Of a DNA stretch of 7,257 nucleotides, positions 4,590 to 7,257 are shown in pieces. The stretch's first letter is position 1. Each line of letters opens with the position of its first letter. This stretch comes from an uncultured Novosphingobium sp. (lineage in GTDB: Bacteria > Pseudomonadota > Alphaproteobacteria > Sphingomonadales > Sphingomonadaceae): NCBI GenBank assembly GCA_937897535.1, contig CALCQB010000194.1, positions 1 to 7,257 on the forward strand, written 5' to 3'. The translations under genes were made by a program, and so were the position numbers. Under the pieces are notes generated by a model. It saw only the letters and a list, made by a program, of their open reading frames with translations. It ran no database searches and had not been told where the DNA came from.

Positions 4590-5240
4590 TCACCGCTGGG
4601 CAGGCAGGGTTGCGACCGGCTGGGAATGCGTCGCAGTGGGCGATTCGCGATCGTCCTGAACCAATGCACCGGACAGCAGGCGGCTCAGCGTGACCTGACC
4701 GAACCGCCAGTCACCCAAGTCGGAATCGGCGTTGATGTGCCCGCTCCGCCCGGCGTCGACCAGCCAGCTGCCCCAGTTCCGGGCCAGCGCGACCGCGCGC
4801 GAATATGCCATGTACGGATCGTTGCGGCTGGCGACCAGGATCGAGGGAAAGGGCAGCGGATCTTCGGGCAGCGGTGCAAACTTGGTCAAGCGCGGATCAA
4901 TCTCCGGCCCCTCGACCTCGCACGGGGCGACCAGCAGCGCACCGATCACCGTGTCGGCCGAGCGCGGTTGCTCGTACCGCGCCCACCACGCCACCGCCAG
5001 GCAGCCGAGGCTGTGCGCGACCAGCACGACCGGCCGGTCGGCGCGCTCGATCGCGAGGTTGAGCTGGTTGACCCAGGTGTTGCGGTGCGGGTTTTCCCAC
5101 ATGCCGAGCTCGACCCGCAGGCAATCGCGGCGCTCGCGCTCCCACACCGACTGCCAGTGAGTCGGACCGCTGTTCGACAGACCCGGCACGGTCAGCACCA
5201 GCGGTTCGGGCGCGCGGGTATGGGGCTCCAGAATGGCCAT
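4590..5240 (-). CDS. RBBP9/YdeN-type alpha/beta serine hydrolase
   Basis: This 216-residue cytoplasmic hydrolase belongs to the Ser_hydrolase (PF06821) group. It begins with the typical LTVPGLSNSGPTHWQSVWE (16-34), followed by the ENPHRNTWVNQL segment (49-60). The nucleophile is Ser77 in VAHSLGC, the acid Asp141 in ASRNDPY, and the base His168 in AGRSGHINADS, so the triad is complete. The family's length is normal (about 180-200), with a C-terminal tail of about 25 residues that lacks clear structure. The natural substrate is unknown for bacterial members. The ATG at 5240 has GGAG seven bases upstream, which supports it. It is the first gene after the AT-rich region 5241-5406 and is followed on the same strand by the membrane-protein gene. 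Confidence 0.88.
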   Translation of the reverse strand: MAILEPHTRAPEPLVLTVPGLSNSGPTHWQSVWERERRDCLRVELGMWENPHRNTWVNQLNLAIERADRPVVLVAHSLGCLAVAWWARYEQPRSADTVIGALLVAPCEVEGPEIDPRLTKFAPLPEDPLPFPSILVASRNDPYMAYSRAVALARNWGSWLVDAGRSGHINADSDLGDWRFGQVTLSRLLSGALVQDDRESPTATHSQPVATLPAQR

Positions 5241-5406
5241 GAAACATCTCCAGGTTGAGGTTCAGGCCGGTCGACTCGGTTTACGTTCCGGCAAGGTCAA
5301 TTTATGTCTATAGAATAGATTGACAATCAACTTTCGCTAGGACGCCCCCCAAGCACGGCTATCCGCGAGACTTGCGCCGCATGCTCTGCGGCGGCAATGA
5401 GCGGCG
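5241..5406. promoter_or_regulatory. Divergent intergenic region with AT-rich palindromes
   Basis: It separates the hydrolase gene (-) from trmL (+). The core 5300-5335 is strongly AT-rich for this genome. It holds TCTAT-AGA-ATAGA (5307-5319) and the perfect 11-bp palindrome GATTGACAATC (5318-5328). TTGACA (5320-5325) on the + strand is a consensus -35, but no good -10 stands 16-18 bp after it. On the - strand TTGATT (5330-5325) followed after 18 bp by CATAAA is a weak promoter candidate for the hydrolase. The rest of the region shows nothing I can name. Confidence 0.45.
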
Positions 5407-5859
5407 ATGCGGATTGCTCTGTTCGAACCCGAGATCGCCGGAAATGTCGGTGCCGTGCTGCGGCTCGCAGCCTGCCTCGGTGCGGGAGTGGACCTGATCG
5501 AGCCGCTGGGTTTTGCCTGGGATGATCGGCGGGTGCGGCGGACCGCGATGGATTATATCGATCATGTCTCGGTCACCAGGCACGATACCTTCGCGGCGTT
5601 TCGGGCGACGACCGGGTCAAGCCGGCTGGTGCTGTTCACCACCAAAGGTGCGCAGTCAGCTTACGATTTCAGCTTCCGCTCTGACGATATCCTTCTGTTC
5701 GGCAAGGAAAGCGCCGGGGTGCCGGCTGACGTAGCGGCGATCTGCGACGCCCGTTTGCGCCTGCCGATCCGGGCAGAGGTCCGCTCGATGAACCTGGCGA
5801 CAGCGGCCGCACTCGCGCTGGGCGAGGCGCTGCGGCAAGTGGGCGGCCTGCCGGAATAG
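5407..5859 (+). CDS. trmL: tRNA (cytidine/uridine-34 2'-O-)methyltransferase TrmL
   Basis: This 150-residue SPOUT-class (trefoil-knot) enzyme uses S-adenosylmethionine to methylate the 2'-hydroxyl of the wobble nucleotide 34 in tRNA-Leu isoacceptors. It acts as a dimer in the cytoplasm. The three SPOUT motifs are visible: EPEIAGNVGAVLRLAACLG (7-25) with the Asn13 and Arg19 positions, LLFGKESAGVP (96-106), and RSMNLATAAALALGEALRQ (126-144), which forms the knot and the cofactor pocket. The length equals that of typical TrmL. The ATG at 5407 starts directly with the conserved first strand RIALFEP, so it is firm. It is the first gene right of the divergent region and is followed by gloC after 66 bases, probably on the same transcript. 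Confidence 0.93.
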   Translation: MRIALFEPEIAGNVGAVLRLAACLGAGVDLIEPLGFAWDDRRVRRTAMDYIDHVSVTRHDTFAAFRATTGSSRLVLFTTKGAQSAYDFSFRSDDILLFGKESAGVPADVAAICDARLRLPIRAEVRSMNLATAAALALGEALRQVGGLPE

Positions 5860-5925
5860 CGGTCTTCGAACTGGCCGGGCAAATTCCCGGTTGCCGAATG
5901 CGTGCGGCCTCGCCACATCAGCGCC

Positions 5926-6591
5926 ATGTCTGAAACGTCCGAACCACCGCTCCGCGTCGGCATCGTGCCGGTTACCCCGCTCCAGCAGAACTGCTCGCTG
6001 GTCTGGTGCACCAGGACCATGCGCGGGGCGCTGGTCGATCCGGGCGGGGATCTCGACAAGCTCAAGGCGGCGGTCGCCCAGACCGGGGTGACGATCGAGA
6101 AGCTGCTGATCACCCACGGCCACCTCGATCATTGCGGGCAGGCTGGAATTCTGGCGAAGGAGCTGGGGGTGCCGATCGAAGGTCCGCACGAGGATGACCG
6201 GTTCTGGATCGAGCAGCTTGCGGCGGACGGCGGCAAGTACGGGATGCAGGCCGAAACCTTCGAGCCGGATCGCTGGCTGGTCGACGGCGATACCGTCACC
6301 GTCGGCGAGGCGACGCTCGACGTGATTCACTGTCCGGGGCATACCCCGGGGCACGTGGTGTTCCACTATCCCGAGGGCCATCTGGCGATCGTCGGCGACG
6401 TGCTGTTTGCCGGATCGATCGGCCGGACCGATTTCCCGCGCGGCAATCACCAGCAGCTGATCGATTCGATCACCCAGAAGCTGTGGCCGCTGGGCAACGA
6501 CGTGACCTTCATTCCCGGCCATGGGCCAACCAGCACATTCGGCCGGGAACGACAGGTCAACGCCTATGTCAGCGACTATGCGCTGAGCTGA
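5926..6591 (+). CDS. gloC: Glyoxalase II-type metallo-beta-lactamase-fold hydrolase (YcbL/GloC)
   Basis: This 221-residue MBL-fold enzyme closely resembles E. coli YcbL (GloC), a type II glyoxalase that hydrolyses S-lactoylglutathione in methylglyoxal detoxification. Matching blocks include IVPVTPLQQNCSLVWC (13-28), DPGGD (38-42), THGHLDH (63-69, metal ligands His64, His66, Asp68 and His69), CPGHTPGHVVF (136-146, ligand His143), GDVLFAGSIGRTDFPRGN (157-174, ligand Asp158) and IPGHGPTSTFGRER (196-209, ligand His199). All ligands are present and the short C-terminus fits GloC rather than GloB. The ATG at 5926 is preferred; a GTG at 5902 would add eight residues with no family counterpart. Neither has a good Shine-Dalgarno sequence, so coupling to trmL is possible. 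The stop lies two bases from the opposing stop of the fused remnant. Confidence 0.92.
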   Translation: MSETSEPPLRVGIVPVTPLQQNCSLVWCTRTMRGALVDPGGDLDKLKAAVAQTGVTIEKLLITHGHLDHCGQAGILAKELGVPIEGPHEDDRFWIEQLAADGGKYGMQAETFEPDRWLVDGDTVTVGEATLDVIHCPGHTPGHVVFHYPEGHLAIVGDVLFAGSIGRTDFPRGNHQQLIDSITQKLWPLGNDVTFIPGHGPTSTFGRERQVNAYVSDYALS

Positions 6592-6592
6592 G

Positions 6593-6772
6593 TTACACTA
6601 TTTGCAGCACGATCAGCACGGCGACGATCGCCAGCTCCCACGAGATCCACAGCATCATCGCGATGGTGCCGATGATCGTGAGTACGCTGGTGAGCAGCAC
6701 GCTGATGGACTGCTGCAGGCTCTGGGCGACGTTGTCGATGTCGTTGGTGACGCGGCTGAGCACGTCGCCGCG
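6593..6772 (-). pseudogene. ABC exporter membrane-domain fragment
   Basis: About 59 codons encode a segment of an ABC-type exporter transmembrane domain: RGDVLSRVTNDIDNVAQSLQQ, followed by the hydrophobic helix region LLTSVLTIIGTIAMMLWISWELAIVAVL. The pattern of SRVTNDIDN then a long membrane helix is typical of the first half of exporter TMDs. The N-terminal helices, later helices and the ATPase domain are all missing. It is fused in frame upstream to an 84-nt segment (6773-6856) that gives AERALHLLRAQIALARGDV, resembling a TPR helix pair but of unknown origin, and beyond that to IS66 tnpB. The joint open frame runs 6952 to 6593. It cannot make a transporter. It ends two bases from the gloC stop. 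Confidence 0.75.
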
Positions 6773-6797
6773 GGCCTGCTGCACGTCTCCGCGGGCC
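6760..6797. repeat. Near-perfect 17-bp direct repeat at the fusion junction
   Basis: 6760-6776 and 6781-6797 match at 16 of 17 bases (both start GCACGTC and end CCGCGGGCC) with a period of 21 bp. On the - strand this is the residue pair ARGDVQQ/ARGDVLS. It lies where the ABC-like segment meets the segment of unknown origin, so it may mark the recombination point or a small tandem duplication. Confidence 0.8.
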
Positions 6798-6856
6798 AAT
6801 GCGATCTGTGCGCGCAACAGATGCAGCGCACGTTCAGCAGCCGGGTCGCGCGGGCT

Positions 6857-6952
6857 GGCCTGCACCATCAGCGCCAGCGCCTGATGGCCGCAGCGGAAGT
6901 CTACCGGCTTCGTCGCAATCAGGATTGGCAGCCGCCCGCCCGCGGCGATCAT
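6857..6952 (-). pseudogene. tnpB: IS66 TnpB (Orf2) N-terminal fragment
   Basis: The fragment MIAAGGRLPILIATKPVDF followed by RCGHQALALMVQA (residues 1-32) is the conserved start of IS66 Orf2, with the typical KPVDFRCG block. In intact proteins this is followed by a DPHSG-(V/F)FRSKR segment, which is missing; instead SPRDPAAERALH begins. The full protein is about 110-120 residues, and the fused open frame has a similar total length (119) only by chance. The ATG overlaps the tnpA stop. TnpB is needed for IS66 transposition together with TnpA and TnpC, so this copy is dead. Confidence 0.82.
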
Positions 6953-7257
6953 GCCGCCCCGCGCAGTGCGCGCACCAGCGCAGCCGCCCGATCAACGGGA
7001 ACATCGCCCGCGATCCGCACGACCACATCCGCACCCAGCTCCACAGTCATCATGCCGACCGCATCCGAGCTTACATCAACCGACGCCCCGCAAATGGGGG
7101 CAGGTTCCGCTTCGCAAACCACCGCCAAAGGCACAAACATCGGCTCGGGTCCTTGCGGCGCAGGAAGACCCGCCAGGATCTCGGCAGGCACAGCCAGCAG
7201 ACCCTGACGGGCATGACGGCGCCAGTCGGAAAGCTGGTGCGGGATAAGGCCATGGCG
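6949..7257 (-). CDS. tnpA: IS66 TnpA (Orf1), N-terminus cut by window end
   Basis: The last 102 codons of IS66 Orf1, an HTH-type accessory transposition protein, are present; the frame is open to the window edge. The visible part starts with RHGLIPHQLSDWRRHARQG, which is the end of the HTH region in the form (L)xxWRRxxRxG common to Orf1 proteins. A variable linker follows, including EPMFVPLAVV and a Pro/Cys-containing stretch. It ends with the typical VELGADVVVRIAGDVPVD and AALVRALRGAA segments, matching the Orf1 tail that reads (V/I)-(R)-(I/V)-(P/A)-x-D-V-(D). The stop TGA overlaps the tnpB ATG. The C-terminal part looks intact. An internal GTG at 7191 is not a likely start because the family sequence continues upstream of it. 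Confidence 0.85.
   Translation of the reverse strand, partial: RHGLIPHQLSDWRRHARQGLLAVPAEILAGLPAPQGPEPMFVPLAVVCEAEPAPICGASVDVSSDAVGMMTVELGADVVVRIAGDVPVDRAAALVRALRGAA

Larger units (their letters stand above)
6857..7257 (-). mobile_element. IS66-family insertion sequence, partial (tnpA plus 5' end of tnpB)
   Basis: tnpA and tnpB overlap as ATGA (6949-6952), the usual IS66 layout. tnpB breaks off after about 32 codons at 6857, and tnpC and the nearby terminal inverted repeat are absent. The other end lies beyond the window. The left boundary at 6857 is set by loss of TnpB similarity and may be off by several bases. The contig probably ends here because IS copies break assemblies. Confidence 0.8.

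Noticed and set aside
4502..4669. N-terminal extension of the membrane protein up to 4669
   Set aside because: It would overlap the hydrolase gene and adds a hydrophilic stretch unlike a membrane protein start. A good Shine-Dalgarno sequence stands before the ATG at 4501.
5875..5890. CCGGG-CAAATT-CCCGG hairpin between trmL and gloC as a terminator
   Set aside because: The perfect stem is only 5 bp and no T-run follows. The two genes are probably co-transcribed.

Overview
The window reads as a short assembled contig from a GC-rich alphaproteobacterium, most likely Sphingomonadales (Erythrobacteraceae or Sphingomonadaceae type). That guess rests on protein style: the CysRS tail, the XRE-S24 regulator, the alphaproteobacterial type of IS66 proteins and the G/C-rich palindromic repeats. 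It is not a database result. The first 50 bases are not genomic. They are Illumina i7 primer sequence (P7 tail, 8-base index, Read 2 primer site), so genomic sequence starts at 51.

Left part (51-2460), all on the + strand: the 3' end of cysS; a pair of inverted 53-nt palindromic repeats; a small DUF559 endonuclease gene; a third copy of the same repeat; a RES-domain gene; and a D-2-hydroxyacid dehydrogenase gene joined to the RES gene by an ATGA overlap. A three-hairpin element closes the block. The DUF559 gene is bracketed by inverted repeat copies. One copy supplies its Shine-Dalgarno sequence. The other encodes the tail of its protein and supplies the Shine-Dalgarno sequence of the RES gene. 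The 5-bp stem inside the repeat differs in sequence in all three copies yet stays perfectly paired, so the fold is what is conserved. This is the most interesting part of the window.

Middle (2476-5240): two overlapping small - strand genes (an uncharacterised protein and a 62-residue HTH-like protein) diverge from a LexA/CI-like XRE-S24 regulator across a 106-bp region that holds symmetric half-sites and a promoter predicted to give a leaderless mRNA. The layout recalls a phage cI/cro switch. Facing the regulator are a multi-pass membrane protein gene and, upstream of it on the same strand, an RBBP9/YdeN-type serine hydrolase gene.

Right part (5241-7257): an AT-rich divergent regulatory region, trmL (tRNA wobble 2'-O-methyltransferase) and gloC/ycbL (glyoxalase II-type metallo-hydrolase). 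Two bases after gloC come gene debris and mobile DNA on the - strand: a piece of an ABC exporter membrane domain, fused in frame through an 84-nt segment of unknown origin to the first ~32 codons of IS66 tnpB, preceded by an IS66 tnpA that runs off the window. The genes are mostly housekeeping or accessory singles rather than one pathway. The combined features of interest are the repeat-DUF559-RES arrangement and the divergent repressor switch.
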